This document shows positions 41,888-50,567 of a stretch of DNA of 64,000 bases, piece by piece. The notes beneath the pieces are model-generated. The model did no database searches and had not been told where the DNA came from. It saw nothing but the letters and a program-made list of their open reading frames with translations. The position numbers and the translations under genes are program-made. How positions within the stretch are numbered: the stretch's first letter is position 1; the number at the start of each line of letters is the position of its first letter. This stretch comes from CAWJFJ01 sp963800065 (lineage in GTDB: Bacteria > Actinomycetota > Acidimicrobiia > Acidimicrobiales > UBA8190), in contig CAWCZO010000008.1 in assembly GCA_963800065.1 (NCBI GenBank), forward strand, positions 1 through 64,000, given 5' to 3'.

Positions 41888-42934
41888 TCAGCGGGCGTCG
41901 AGGAAATACCGCGCCGGCATCTCCCCCTCGCGCCGGACCCGCTGATGCTTCTCGAGGAGAACGATGTGGGCCACCGTCTCGCCCACGGCGGCCCGCTGCA
42001 TGTAGTCGGCGATCTCGTTCCACGGGCGCGACCAGGTCAGCCCGACGGAGAGGTCCCAGGCCGTCGATCCGGGGTGTTCCTCGAGTTGGTTCTCGATCTC
42101 GGTGAGACGGTCGGCATGATGGGTGATGATCTCGTCGAGACGGCCGCGCAGATCGGCGAATCGGTACTCGTGGGCCGGCAGCACTTCGTCCACGTCCAGG
42201 TTGTGGACCTTCAGCAGAGATTCCAGATACTCCCCCAGGGGATTGGGGAACTGCTGGGTGTGCACCCCGATGTTCGGGGTGATCCGTGGCAGGACGTGGT
42301 CCCCCGACAGCAGGAGCTTGTGGTGGTCGCTGTAGAAGCAGACGTGACCGGGAGAGTGACCGGGGGTCCAGACCGTCCGCAGGTCCCAGCCCGGGACGTC
42401 GACGATGCGGCCGTCCTCGAACATGACATCCGGCTCGGCCATCATGACCTGGTCCCGGATCATCATGGACGCCATGTTGAGGTCGGGGAGCTTCAGAGGC
42501 GGCACGCCGGCGTCTTCGAGGAAGACCCTCATCCGGGCCAGGAGGTCGTCGGTGTCGATATAGCGCGATTGGAGCATCTCGGCATCGTCGGGATGGAGTC
42601 CGATCCACGCCCCCGACTCCTCGCGGACCCGGCCGGCCAGCCCGTAGTGGTCGGGGTGGATATGGGTGACGAGAACGGCCCGGACGTCGGTGATGGACCC
42701 GCCCGCCTCGGTCAGCCCGTTGGTCAGGGCCGTCCAGGCATCCTCGGTGTTCCAGCCGGCGTCGACGATGGCCACGCCGCTGTCGAGCTCGAAGGCGTAG
42801 ACCAGGACGTAGCGCAGGGGGTTGGCCGGGATGGGGACGGGGATGGACCACAGACCCGGTCGCACCTGCTCGACCGGGGGCATGACGTCGCGGTCCCAGG
42901 CCTCCTTCTGCAGCACGCCGGTGACGCGGACCAT
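41888..42934 (-). CDS. Metallo-beta-lactamase-fold hydrolase (348 aa)
   Basis: Binuclear-metal MBL fold: strand VLVYAFELDSGVAIVDAGWN, metal motif VLVTHIHPDHYG (HxHxDH), VWTPGHSPGHVCFY (third-site His), LLLSGDHVL (bridging Asp) and the late PAHEYRF His. The C-terminal helical part (HHADRLTEIENQLEEHPG) is like that of LACTB2/acyl-lactonase-related proteins, so thioester, lactone or sulfur-species hydrolysis are options. ATG 42934 follows TACGGT by 8 nt (leaderless). An open but Pro-rich frame upstream to 43144 is not credible. Confidence 0.92.
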   Translation of the reverse strand: MVRVTGVLQKEAWDRDVMPPVEQVRPGLWSIPVPIPANPLRYVLVYAFELDSGVAIVDAGWNTEDAWTALTNGLTEAGGSITDVRAVLVTHIHPDHYGLAGRVREESGAWIGLHPDDAEMLQSRYIDTDDLLARMRVFLEDAGVPPLKLPDLNMASMMIRDQVMMAEPDVMFEDGRIVDVPGWDLRTVWTPGHSPGHVCFYSDHHKLLLSGDHVLPRITPNIGVHTQQFPNPLGEYLESLLKVHNLDVDEVLPAHEYRFADLRGRLDEIITHHADRLTEIENQLEEHPGSTAWDLSVGLTWSRPWNEIADYMQRAAVGETVAHIVLLEKHQRVRREGEMPARYFLDAR

Positions 42935-43372
42935 GGCCGGGCACCGTAGGCGGCGGTGGCGCGCCCCGACCAACCGGGTCGGGGTCGGTGGCGGCGGTGG
43001 CGGTCGGGTCCGGTGCGCGCCACCAGCCTGTCGGACGCCCACGCCGGGTGACGTGGGTGGGTGCGGACCCGACGGCGACGGTGGGTAGCCGGGTCCGGAC
43101 CCAATTGGCGCATCGCGGGGGAATTCTCCCGGTGTTTCGGACACGGGGAGTGAGAATGCCCGCCGTATCCGTCACCTAGGGAGTTCGTTTGACTATTTTC
43201 ACATGTGATTCATTGACCACAAGAAACACAGACCCATACCATCGAAGTTTGCGGCATCCCTGTGACACGGCCACGTGTCCAGAGTCCCCAGGGACTGACG
43301 GTGGTCAGTAGCGGTGGTCGGTAGGACAGCGGTCCCGGGGGGCGACGAACACGGACGGCGACGGGAGTCACG
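42935..43372. promoter_or_regulatory. Divergent control region with palindrome TCACATGTGA
   Basis: 438 bases between the MBL gene (minus) and the PAS-GGDEF-EAL gene (plus). It has a GC-rich, repetitive left half, then an AT-rich island at 43184-43225 (GTTTGACTATTTTCACATGT ...) that contains the perfect 10-bp palindrome TCACATGTGA (43199-43208) and a TTGACT at 43189-43194. Probably the regulated promoter of the c-di-GMP gene. The MBL -10 box lies at 42943-42948. Confidence 0.45.
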
Positions 43373-45139
43373 GTGGACCAGCGTGTGGGTGACATCTCGA
43401 ACGGCCACGATCCCGGGTCCGGCGGCCCCGACCCCGATGCCGGCCGGTCCCGCTCCGGCGCCCGCATCCAGCAGCTCCTGGACCTGTCGCGCGACGCCTT
43501 CATCGAGACCGACGCCGGCTCGGTCCTGACCGAATGGAACCGCCAGGCCGAGCTGCTGTTCGGGTGGTCACGCGACGAGGTGCTCGGTCGGCCGGTGACG
43601 GAGTTCCTCGTACCCGGGCGTTTCCTCAACCACTTCCGGGACGATCTGGCCATGGCGCGGACGGTCCGGGGTGCCGTCGAACGGACGCAACCGCGCGAGA
43701 TGAAGCTGTTGCACCGGGAGGGACACGAGGTGCAGGTCTCGGTGACGGCCTACATCATCGGGTCCGGTGAGAACCTCCGGATCGGTGGCTTTCTCCACGA
43801 CCGGCACGAGGAGAAGGCGGCCGAGGAAGCGCTGGCCCACGCCTATCTCTACGACTCGCTCACCGGTCTTCCCAATCGGACGCTGTTCACCTACCGCCTG
43901 GCCTACGCCCTGGCCAGGGAAAAGGGATCTCCGGGTTCGGTGGCCCTGCTCGTGCTCGACCTCGACCGCTTCAAGGCCATCAACGACGCCCTCGGGCACG
44001 AGGTGGGGGACGAGGTCCTCGTGGCCGTCTCCGCCCGTCTGGTGGCGGCCGACGGGACGGCGGAGGTGGTCGCCCGTCTGGGTGGGGACGAGTTCCTCGT
44101 CCTGTTCGACGGGGAGGACGCCCACGCCGAGGCGGAGGCGTTCGCCGGACGTGTCCTCGAGGCTCTGTCGGTTCCCATCGCCGCCGGCAGCGGCGAGGTC
44201 TTCATCACCGCCAGCATCGGCATCGCCGGCACCTCGGACCATGTGACCGAGGCCACCACTCTGCTGTCGAATGCCGACGCCGCCATGTACCAGGCCAAGA
44301 AGAGGGGCGGGGGCACCGTCGAGGTTTTCGGCGAGGCCATGCGGGTCCGCGTTCTCGATCGGATGAACACCGAGCATTCGCTGCACCGGGCCCTCGAGCG
44401 CAGCGAGCTCCGGCTCTTCTATCAGCCGGTGGTGGAGATCAAGGGCAGCCGTGCCGTCGGCGTCGAGGCGCTCCTGCGGTGGGATCACCCCGACCAGGGG
44501 CTCGTGACTCCCAACCGGTTCATCCCCGTCGCCGAGGAGAGTGGGCTCATCATCCCCATCGGCGCCTGGGTGTTGCAGGAGGCCTGCCGTCAACTTCGTC
44601 GGTGGCAGGTGAAGAGGTACGGCGGCCTGCAGGGGGCGGTCGAGGTCAACCTGTCCGCCCGGCAGGTCGACGATCCCCGGATCGTGGCCACGGTGGAGCA
44701 GATCCTGACCGAGACGGGTCTGGCCCCGTCGTTCCTGACGCTGGAGATCACCGAGAGCGCGTTGATGAACGACGCCGCCTCCGCTCTGAGCGTGCTGCGC
44801 GCCCTCAAGGAGCTCGGGGTGACCCTGGCCATCGACGACTTCGGTACCGGGTACTCCTCGCTCAGCTACCTCCAACGGTTCCCGCTCGACATCTTGAAGA
44901 TCGACAAGACCTTCGTCGACGAGCTGGGGATGGCGCCCGAGGGATCGGAGATCATCTCTGCCGTTATCAACCTGGCTCACGCTCTCGGTCTGCAGGTCAT
45001 CGCCGAGGGCGTCGAGACCGAGCGTCAGCTCCAGGAGCTCGAGCGCCTCGACTGCGACTTCGCCCAGGGGTACCTGTTCTCGCGCCCGGTCCCCGCCCAC
45101 GAGCTGGTCGACGCCTTCCCGGATCGGATCGGCGCCTGA
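43373..45139 (+). CDS. PAS-GGDEF-EAL c-di-GMP signalling protein, soluble (588 aa)
   Basis: PAS domain at about 30-150 (LLDLSRDAFIETDAGSVLTE, LFGWSRDEVLGRPVTEFL), GGDEF at about 155-320 with intact ARLGGDEF, EAL at about 335-580 with VGVEALLRWDHP, DDFGTGYSSLSYLQ and VIAEGVETE. Unlike the other two GGDEF proteins of the window, the RxxD inhibitory site is missing: the residues five before GGDEF read GTAE. Product feedback on the cyclase would then be weak. No membrane segment, so a cytosolic PAS ligand or cofactor is expected. GTG 43373 follows ACGGGAG. Confidence 0.92.
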   Translation: MDQRVGDISNGHDPGSGGPDPDAGRSRSGARIQQLLDLSRDAFIETDAGSVLTEWNRQAELLFGWSRDEVLGRPVTEFLVPGRFLNHFRDDLAMARTVRGAVERTQPREMKLLHREGHEVQVSVTAYIIGSGENLRIGGFLHDRHEEKAAEEALAHAYLYDSLTGLPNRTLFTYRLAYALAREKGSPGSVALLVLDLDRFKAINDALGHEVGDEVLVAVSARLVAADGTAEVVARLGGDEFLVLFDGEDAHAEAEAFAGRVLEALSVPIAAGSGEVFITASIGIAGTSDHVTEATTLLSNADAAMYQAKKRGGGTVEVFGEAMRVRVLDRMNTEHSLHRALERSELRLFYQPVVEIKGSRAVGVEALLRWDHPDQGLVTPNRFIPVAEESGLIIPIGAWVLQEACRQLRRWQVKRYGGLQGAVEVNLSARQVDDPRIVATVEQILTETGLAPSFLTLEITESALMNDAASALSVLRALKELGVTLAIDDFGTGYSSLSYLQRFPLDILKIDKTFVDELGMAPEGSEIISAVINLAHALGLQVIAEGVETERQLQELERLDCDFAQGYLFSRPVPAHELVDAFPDRIGA

Positions 45140-45164
45140 GGCCGGGCCCTCCGGGGACCCGGCC
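45140..45164. terminator. Hairpin between convergent genes
   Basis: GGCCGGG at 45140-45146 pairs with CCCGGCC at 45158-45164 over an 11-base loop, directly after the GGDEF-EAL stop and before the end of the convergent DUF2510 gene. No T-tract follows. Confidence 0.4.
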
Positions 45165-45170
45165 GGGTGC

Positions 45171-46028
45171 TCAGGGGGCGGAGTGACCGGTCCAGGCCCG
45201 CCCGTCCCACCACCGCAGGCGGGCCGTCCGATAGGGGTCGGGGTACCAACCGGGAGGTGGTGAGCCCGCCGGTGCCGTCACCGGCGCCGTGGCCAGGGCG
45301 GGCGTGACCGGTGAGCCGAAGGGCGGTGTGGTCGCCGTCGCCGCCGGGCCCCCGTCGGCCACGGCCACGGCGGCGGGGGCGGGACCGGCTGTGGCCGCCG
45401 CCTCGGGGACGCCGATAGCCACCGGTCGCTCCCGGTCCAGCTCGTCGAGCTGACGGCGTAGGTCGTCCACCAGGCTGGCCACCGACTGGTGACATCGGGC
45501 CAGGCCCAGGGCCAGGGCGAAGCGGAACTCCTCGGCGTGGTCGGCGTCGTAACGGATGCCCGAGACCCGTTGACGGTCCGAGACGGCGATCGCCGTCCAG
45601 GGCGGATGCGCGTTCGAGTGGTAGCCGATCACCGCGGCGTGGTCCCAGGTGCGGGTGTGGAGGCTGCCCGAGAAGACGGCGCGCCGGTCGGTCACCGTGA
45701 TCACCCCGGTGTCGATGGGGGCGGGGTCGTCGTCCCTGGTGGCGGCGCCGCGCCCCGGGGCGCGCGCCACGGGGAAGGTGAACCCGCCGTTGCCGCCCAT
45801 GAAATGGGCGGGCAGGCGCCGGGGTTCGATGAGCTGGACGCCGGGGAGGACGAGGAGGGCGCGCTCACCCTCGGCCAGCTGGAGGGGAAGGGTGGGCACC
45901 TCGGCGTTGGTGGCGCCGGTGAAGGACTCGGCCCGGGCGATGAAGGCCTGGATGCGGTCGTGCTCGGCCCGCCAGGTCGCCCACCGGGCGGCCTCACGGC
46001 GTTCCCTTCCCTTGTCCCCGAGACCCAC
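45171..46028 (-). CDS. DUF2510-tailed protein with PH-like sensor region (285 aa)
   Basis: The N-terminal two-thirds hold a helical start (ERREAARWATWRAEHDRIQAF) and a beta-rich domain (GERALLVLPGVQLIEPRR, VITVTDRRAVFSGSLHTRTW, YDADHAEEFRFALALGLAR) resembling actinobacterial PH/SHOCT-type short domains. An Ala/Pro-rich linker leads to the DUF2510 tail (PPGWYPDPYRTARLRWWDG), a small motif often at the ends of membrane or signalling proteins. GTG 46028 has GGGAGG upstream. Molecular role unknown. Confidence 0.78.
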   Translation of the reverse strand: MGLGDKGRERREAARWATWRAEHDRIQAFIARAESFTGATNAEVPTLPLQLAEGERALLVLPGVQLIEPRRLPAHFMGGNGGFTFPVARAPGRGAATRDDDPAPIDTGVITVTDRRAVFSGSLHTRTWDHAAVIGYHSNAHPPWTAIAVSDRQRVSGIRYDADHAEEFRFALALGLARCHQSVASLVDDLRRQLDELDRERPVAIGVPEAAATAGPAPAAVAVADGGPAATATTPPFGSPVTPALATAPVTAPAGSPPPGWYPDPYRTARLRWWDGRAWTGHSAP

Positions 46029-46141
46029 GGCTTCCTCCCTGTTCGGCCCCGAGAACGCTAGCCAAGCCCGGCCGTCGGGGGTCCTCGCCTGGTCGACCCG
46101 AGGCCCGGGGCTCAAGGGGAATAGCCGGGGTGCCGAGATAG

Positions 46142-46170
46142 TTGACTATACAAACATCATGCGCTACAAA
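46142..46170 (+). promoter_or_regulatory. SigA-type promoter of the YceI gene
   Basis: TTGACT (46142-46147), a 17-base spacer, and TACAAA (46165-46170) form a good housekeeping promoter in a short AT-rich window 47 bases before the YceI start. Confidence 0.7.
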
Positions 46171-46185
46171 GCTTGCAGGGACAAA

Positions 46186-46199
46186 GTTGCGAGCGCAAC
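46186..46199. promoter_or_regulatory. Inverted repeat GTTGCG-AG-CGCAAC, candidate operator of YceI
   Basis: Perfect six-base arms separated by two bases, lying 16 bases past the -10 box and just before GAGGAG. Its position in the early transcript suits a repressor site or a small hairpin over the ribosome-binding sequence. Confidence 0.5.
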
Positions 46200-46216
46200 G
46201 ATATGAGGAGGCCCAC

Positions 46217-46819
46217 ATGACCACCAGCACCGCCACACAAGCCCTGACCAGGCAGTACCGGGGCACCGAGGTACCGGCGCCGGGTGTCTACGACATCGAC
46301 GCCAAGCACAGCTCGGTCGAGTTCATCGCCCGCCACCTGATGATCAGCAAGGTCCGGGGCCGGTTCGACGAGGTCGAGGGGACGATCACGGTGGCCGAGG
46401 TGCCCGAGGAGTCGTCCGTGGATGTCACCATCGGGGCGGCCAGCGTACGCACCGGTGAGGACCAGCGCGACGCCCACCTGCGCAGCGCCGACTTCTTCGA
46501 CGTCGAGACCCACCCGCAGTGGACGTTCAAGAGCACCAAGGTCGAGCAGTCCGGGGACCGGTGGAAGGTGGCCGGCGACCTGACCATCAGCGGGGTGAGC
46601 AAGCCGGTGGTCCTCGACGTGGAGTTCGAGGGCGCCAACCTCACACCGTGGGGGACCTCCGCCGTGGGTTTCTCGGCCGCCACCGAGATCGATCGCGAGC
46701 AGTGGGGCCTGACCTACAACCAGGTCCTCGAGACGGGCGGCGTCATGGTGGGCAAGAAGGTGCGGATCGAGCTCAACGTGGAGGCCGTGGCCCGGTCGGC
46801 CGAGGACGCCACCGCCTGA
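46217..46819 (+). CDS. YceI-family isoprenoid/lipid-binding protein (200 aa)
   Basis: Lipocalin-like YceI fold: GVYDIDAKHSSVEFIARHLMIS, VRGRFDEVEGTITVAE, VTIGAASVRTGEDQRDAHLR, FFDVETHPQWTFKSTKV, LTISGVSKPVVLDVEF and FSAATEIDREQWGLTYN cover the whole family. There is no signal peptide, so it is cytosolic, unlike E. coli YceI. Binds polyisoprenoid or amphiphilic molecules. ATG 46217 has GAGGAG at ideal spacing. Confidence 0.93.
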   Translation: MTTSTATQALTRQYRGTEVPAPGVYDIDAKHSSVEFIARHLMISKVRGRFDEVEGTITVAEVPEESSVDVTIGAASVRTGEDQRDAHLRSADFFDVETHPQWTFKSTKVEQSGDRWKVAGDLTISGVSKPVVLDVEFEGANLTPWGTSAVGFSAATEIDREQWGLTYNQVLETGGVMVGKKVRIELNVEAVARSAEDATA

Positions 46820-46854
46820 CCGATCGCCGTCCGCTTCCCCTGGGAAACGCCACC

Positions 46855-46904
46855 GCCCCGGCTCCGGCCGGGGCGTTCGGCGTTCCGGCGCCCGATCGGG
46901 CGCC
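46855..46904. terminator. Two strong hairpins between convergent YceI and aldo/keto reductase genes
   Basis: GCCCCGGC-TCCG-GCCGGGGC (46855-46874) is an eight-pair hairpin with a four-base loop. A perfect 18-bp palindrome GGCGCCCGATCGGGCGCC (46887-46904) follows. Both lie in the 94-base gap between convergent stops and probably end transcription from both sides. Confidence 0.6.
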
Positions 46905-46913
46905 GCCCGCTCC

Positions 46914-47846
46914 CTACGGCCCCGGCGGGGGTGCCAGCTTGTCGATCTCGGCCAGCTGGTCGGCGTCGAGCAGCCAGTCACCGGCGGCGGCATTGGCGGC
47001 GACCTGGGCCGGCGTCGTGGCCCCGGCGATGACCGACGCCACCTCGGCCCGGGCCAGCAGCCACGAGAAGGCCAGCTCGAGCAACGTGTGCCCCCGCCCC
47101 ACGGCGAAGGCGGCCAGGTCCTCCACCACCGCCAGCCGGGGGTCGAGCGCGGCGTAGTGCTCGGCCGGCATGCCCGAGAGCCGTCCCCCCGGGGGCGGCG
47201 GTTCGCCCCGCTTGTACTTGCCGGTGAGGAGTCCCGAGGCGAGCGGGAAATAGGGGACGAAGCCCAACCCCTCCCGCCGGCACTCGGGCAGCACCTCGAG
47301 CTCGGGTTGGCGTTGGACGAGGCTGTACTCGTTCTGGACGCTGACGAAGCGGGCCCCGCCGCCGGCCACCGCCGCTTCCGCCTCACGCAGCTGCGCCGCC
47401 GAGAAGTTCGAGCAGCCGATCTCCCGCACCTTCCCCGCCTTGACGCAGTCGTCCAGAGCGCCCAGGGTGTCGGCGATCGGGGTCTCGGCGTCGGGGGCGT
47501 GGAGGATGTAGAGGTCGATCCGGTCGGTGGCGAGCCGACGGAGGCTGTCCTCCAGAGCGCGCCGGACGTAGTCGGGCTTGGCTCCGTGACGGTCCTCGTC
47601 CACCTTCATGCCGAACTTGGTGGCCAGGACGACCTCGTCGCGTCGGCGCCCCAGGGACCGCCCCAGGAACTCCTCGCTCTTGGTGCCGCCGTAGATGTCG
47701 GCGGTGTCGACGAAGGTGATGCCGTTGTCGAGGGCGGCCGAGACGACGGCGGCACTGTGGTCGAAGTCGATACGACCGCCGAAGTTGTTGCAGCCGAGGC
47801 CGATCGTCGACACCTCGAGCGTTCCGATCCGTCGTGTCCGCATCAT
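46914..47846 (-). CDS. Aldo/keto reductase (310 aa)
   Basis: AKR fold with tetrad Asp/Tyr in FVDTADIYGGTKSEE, Lys in VVLATKFGM and His in DLYILHAPD. GCSNFSAAQLREAE, VQNEYSLVQRQPE, FPLASGLLTGKYKRG and VIAGATTPAQVAAN complete it. Resembles YhdN/general-stress AKRs. The tandem ATGATG (47846/47843) overlaps the stop of the upstream thioesterase-like gene by four bases (ATGA) and follows GAGGAGG, so the two are translationally coupled. Substrate unknown. Confidence 0.92.
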   Translation of the reverse strand: MMRTRRIGTLEVSTIGLGCNNFGGRIDFDHSAAVVSAALDNGITFVDTADIYGGTKSEEFLGRSLGRRRDEVVLATKFGMKVDEDRHGAKPDYVRRALEDSLRRLATDRIDLYILHAPDAETPIADTLGALDDCVKAGKVREIGCSNFSAAQLREAEAAVAGGGARFVSVQNEYSLVQRQPELEVLPECRREGLGFVPYFPLASGLLTGKYKRGEPPPPGGRLSGMPAEHYAALDPRLAVVEDLAAFAVGRGHTLLELAFSWLLARAEVASVIAGATTPAQVAANAAAGDWLLDADQLAEIDKLAPPPGP

Positions 47847-48748
47847 CTCCTCCTCGGTGAGCGAAAGGTCCCCGGCTCCGGCGCACCCGGGCCGGCGACG
47901 GCGGAGCCCGTCGTGGCCGGGACGGCCCGGTCCGGCGCCCTGAACGTGGTGTCCTCGGTCCACAGCTTCACGCTGATCGACTGGCTGGCCGTGGCGAGCA
48001 GGGTGCCGTCCTCGGCCCATAGATGGGCCAGCCCGTGGCCGAAGCCGTTGGCCAGGGCGTGCATGTGGATGTCGCAGAGGACCCACGTGGTGGGAACCAG
48101 CCCGACGACGCGCAGGGTGTTGTCGAGGCTGCGCCCCATGGTCCGGACCCCGAGCGGCTGGGAGACGCCGCCCGAGACGTAGTCGCCGATGACGGCCAGG
48201 GTGGCGGCCGAGGGGTCCAGGTGCCCCGGGACCCGGGCCCAGAAGGCGGAACCGGCTTCTCCGGGGCGCCCGTCGAGCTCGCTGAAGAGCCGGCCCCGGG
48301 CCACGCGGTGCTCGACCCGGACGAGAACGGTGTCGGCGAACATCGTGGGGAACTCCTGCAGGGGGCAGTCCTCGGGAGGGGGGACCACGGGCCGTTGGAC
48401 CCACGTGCCCGAGGCCTCGAGATGGTGGCGCCCGAGGGCGGCGTTCACGGTGAGCACCTCCTGGTCCCCGAGCCGACCGATGGCCCGGGCCTGGGTCGTC
48501 CTCCGGCCCACGGCGGCCAGGACCACCTCCCAGTCGAGGACGCTTCCGGTGGGTGCGTAGGTGAGGTACTGGGCGGTGGCCCACACCGTGGGCCGTCCGG
48601 ACGCCGCCTCCAGGGCCACGATCCCGGCCGCCAGGCCGCAACCGCCGTAGAGGAAGCGACCGGGGGTGGACACCGCCGGGGTGACGGGGAGCCGCCAGCG
48701 CAGAGGGTCGGCGGTGGGCTCGAGCCCGAGGAAATGGCGTGCGTCCAC
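47843..48748 (-). CDS. TesB-like acyl-CoA thioesterase, double hotdog (301 aa)
   Basis: Double-hotdog protein of the acyl-CoA thioesterase II type: FLYGGCGLAAGIVALEAASGRPTVWATAQYL forms the first long helix and strand, with the later LWAEDGTLLATASQS and SISVKLW closing the second hotdog (the catalytic Asp/Gln/Thr set of TesB cannot be placed with certainty). It should hydrolyse acyl-CoA to acid plus CoA. GTG 48748. Coupled to the downstream aldo/keto reductase by ATGA overlap and located among acyl-CoA synthetase genes, which supports an acyl-CoA role. Confidence 0.78.
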   Translation of the reverse strand: MDARHFLGLEPTADPLRWRLPVTPAVSTPGRFLYGGCGLAAGIVALEAASGRPTVWATAQYLTYAPTGSVLDWEVVLAAVGRRTTQARAIGRLGDQEVLTVNAALGRHHLEASGTWVQRPVVPPPEDCPLQEFPTMFADTVLVRVEHRVARGRLFSELDGRPGEAGSAFWARVPGHLDPSAATLAVIGDYVSGGVSQPLGVRTMGRSLDNTLRVVGLVPTTWVLCDIHMHALANGFGHGLAHLWAEDGTLLATASQSISVKLWTEDTTFRAPDRAVPATTGSAVAGPGAPEPGTFRSPRRR

Positions 48749-48818
48749 AGAAGGGCACCCTACTGGCACCGCCGTGGCCGGTGACCGGGCCGGTGGAGCC
48801 CGGTTGCGACCCTCCGGC

Positions 48819-50366
48819 TCAGTTGACGGCGCGCTGACGACCCTCCCAGTACGGCTGGCGCAGCTTGTACTTCTGGAGCTTTCCGGTGGCCGTGCGGACG
48901 AGCGCGTCGCGGATCTCGACGGAGGTCGGCGCCTTGAAATGGGCCATGTGGGCGCGACAATGGTCGATGAGCTCGACCTCTGTGACGCTGGCCCCGTCAC
49001 GGACGACGACGAGGGCTTTGACCGTCTCGCCCCATTTGTCGTCGGGGACACCGATGACCGCCACCTCGGCCACGGCCGGGTGGCGGTAGAGGCAGTCCTC
49101 CACCTCGATGGAGGAGACGTTCTCGCCACCGGTGATGATGACGTCCTTTTTGCGGTCCGAGATCACGGTGTAGGGCCCGTCGAGATGCCCGCCGTCCCCG
49201 GTGTGGAACCAGCCACCGGCCAGGGCGGCGGCCGACTCGTCGGGTTGGTTCCAGTACCCGGCGAAGACATGGTTGGAGCGGGCCAGGACCTCCCCGTCCT
49301 CGTCGATCCGGACGCGGACACCGACGGCGGGAACGCCGGCGCGCGCCAACCGGACCGACCGCTCGGTGGCGTCGAGGCCGTCCCATTCCGACGGGGCCCG
49401 GTTGACGGTCAGGAGGGGTGCCGTCTCGGTGAGCCCGTAGATCTGGATGAACTCCCAACCCAGCTCCGTCTCGATCCGTTCGATCGTCTTCGACGGCGGG
49501 GGAGCGCCGGCCACCACCATGCGGACCAGACCGCGTCCGGGAACGTCCTCGCCCCGTCCGACGCGGTCGGCGGCGGCGGCCAGGACGGCGGCGACCACGG
49601 CGGGGGCACCGCACAGCAGGGTCACCTCCTCGCCCTCGACACGGCGGAGGATCTCCTCCCCGTCCACCTTGCGCAGGACGACGTGGCGTCCGCCCATGGC
49701 CGTCACGGCATAGGGCATGCCCCAGCCGTTGCAGTGGAACATGGGGAGCGTGTGGAGAAGGACGTCGCGATCGGAGACGGTGGTGTGCCAGCCGAAACTG
49801 GCGGCGTTGAGCCAACAGGTGCGATGGGTGAGCTCGACTCCTTTCGGTCGGGCCGTGGTTCCCGACGTGTAGTTGATCGAGCAGGTGGCGTCCTCGCCGC
49901 CCGGCCAGTGCGACGGTGCACCGTGGGCGGCGGCGGGGGCGAAGAGCTCGACGTCGTCGCTGCCGTCGAGAACGATCCTGATGGGGGCCCGCACCCCGGC
50001 CAGGGGCTCGTCGAGCTCGGCGTCCACCAGGAGGACCTTGGCGCCCGAGTGCCCGACGATGTAGGCGACCTCGTCGGGGTTGAGCCGGAAGTTGACCGGT
50101 ACCAGGACGCGCCCGTAGGCACTGACCCCGAAGTACGAGATGAGGAAGCGCCCCGAGTTGGGGCTGACGAGGGCGACCCGGTCACCCGCCGCCACCCCCA
50201 TGGCGTCGAGAGCCATGGCCATGCCCCGGGCCCGGGCGTGCATCTCGCCGTAGGTGATCGTTCCCAGGGAACCGGCCGTGCCCGGTTCGTCGACCAGCGC
50301 CACCCGCTCGCCGTAGACCAGGTCGGCCCGTTCCAGAAAGTCGCCGATGGTGAGCGGCACGTGCAT
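48819..50366 (-). CDS. Class I adenylate-forming acyl-CoA synthetase (515 aa)
   Basis: AMP-binding/ANL enzyme: P-loop NYTSGTTARPKGVELTHR (about 165-182), LPMFHCNGWGMPY, A5 motif QIYGLTETAPL, hinge and A8 region GWFHTGDGGHLDG and SDRKKDVIITGGENVSS, and the catalytic Lys in RTATGKLQKYKLR near residue 500. Medium-chain or aromatic acid:CoA ligases of actinobacteria look like this; the substrate is unknown. ATG 50366 with GGAGGGTGAGCCC upstream. About 70 bases from the thioesterase-like gene on the same strand, so a joint transcript is likely. Confidence 0.93.
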   Translation of the reverse strand: MHVPLTIGDFLERADLVYGERVALVDEPGTAGSLGTITYGEMHARARGMAMALDAMGVAAGDRVALVSPNSGRFLISYFGVSAYGRVLVPVNFRLNPDEVAYIVGHSGAKVLLVDAELDEPLAGVRAPIRIVLDGSDDVELFAPAAAHGAPSHWPGGEDATCSINYTSGTTARPKGVELTHRTCWLNAASFGWHTTVSDRDVLLHTLPMFHCNGWGMPYAVTAMGGRHVVLRKVDGEEILRRVEGEEVTLLCGAPAVVAAVLAAAADRVGRGEDVPGRGLVRMVVAGAPPPSKTIERIETELGWEFIQIYGLTETAPLLTVNRAPSEWDGLDATERSVRLARAGVPAVGVRVRIDEDGEVLARSNHVFAGYWNQPDESAAALAGGWFHTGDGGHLDGPYTVISDRKKDVIITGGENVSSIEVEDCLYRHPAVAEVAVIGVPDDKWGETVKALVVVRDGASVTEVELIDHCRAHMAHFKAPTSVEIRDALVRTATGKLQKYKLRQPYWEGRQRAVN

Positions 50367-50435
50367 GGGCTCACCCTCCTTCCGTGCATCTCTCCGACCG
50401 GTCGATCATCCCAGACGCGCCCACGACATGCCGAG

Positions 50436-50480
50436 GACGGCGCTGCCACCGACGGCGCTGTCACCGACGGCGCCGTCGCC
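50436..50480. repeat. Three tandem 15-bp units in a divergent promoter
   Basis: GACGGCGCTGCCACC, GACGGCGCTGTCACC and GACGGCGCCGTCGCC stand head to tail between the acyl-CoA synthetase and the epoxide-hydrolase-like gene. They could bind a regulator or be a slippage product. Confidence 0.6.
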
Positions 50481-50567
50481 CACCGCCCCCGGTGGGCGCG
50501 GCAGAGCGGCTGGTAGGTTGGCCCGGTCACGTTCCCGACACGGCACCAACGGCGGAGGTGCGAGACG

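Noticed and set aside
48666..50516. 616-codon plus-strand open frame opposite the acyl-CoA synthetase
   Set aside because: Same antisense effect; no domain.
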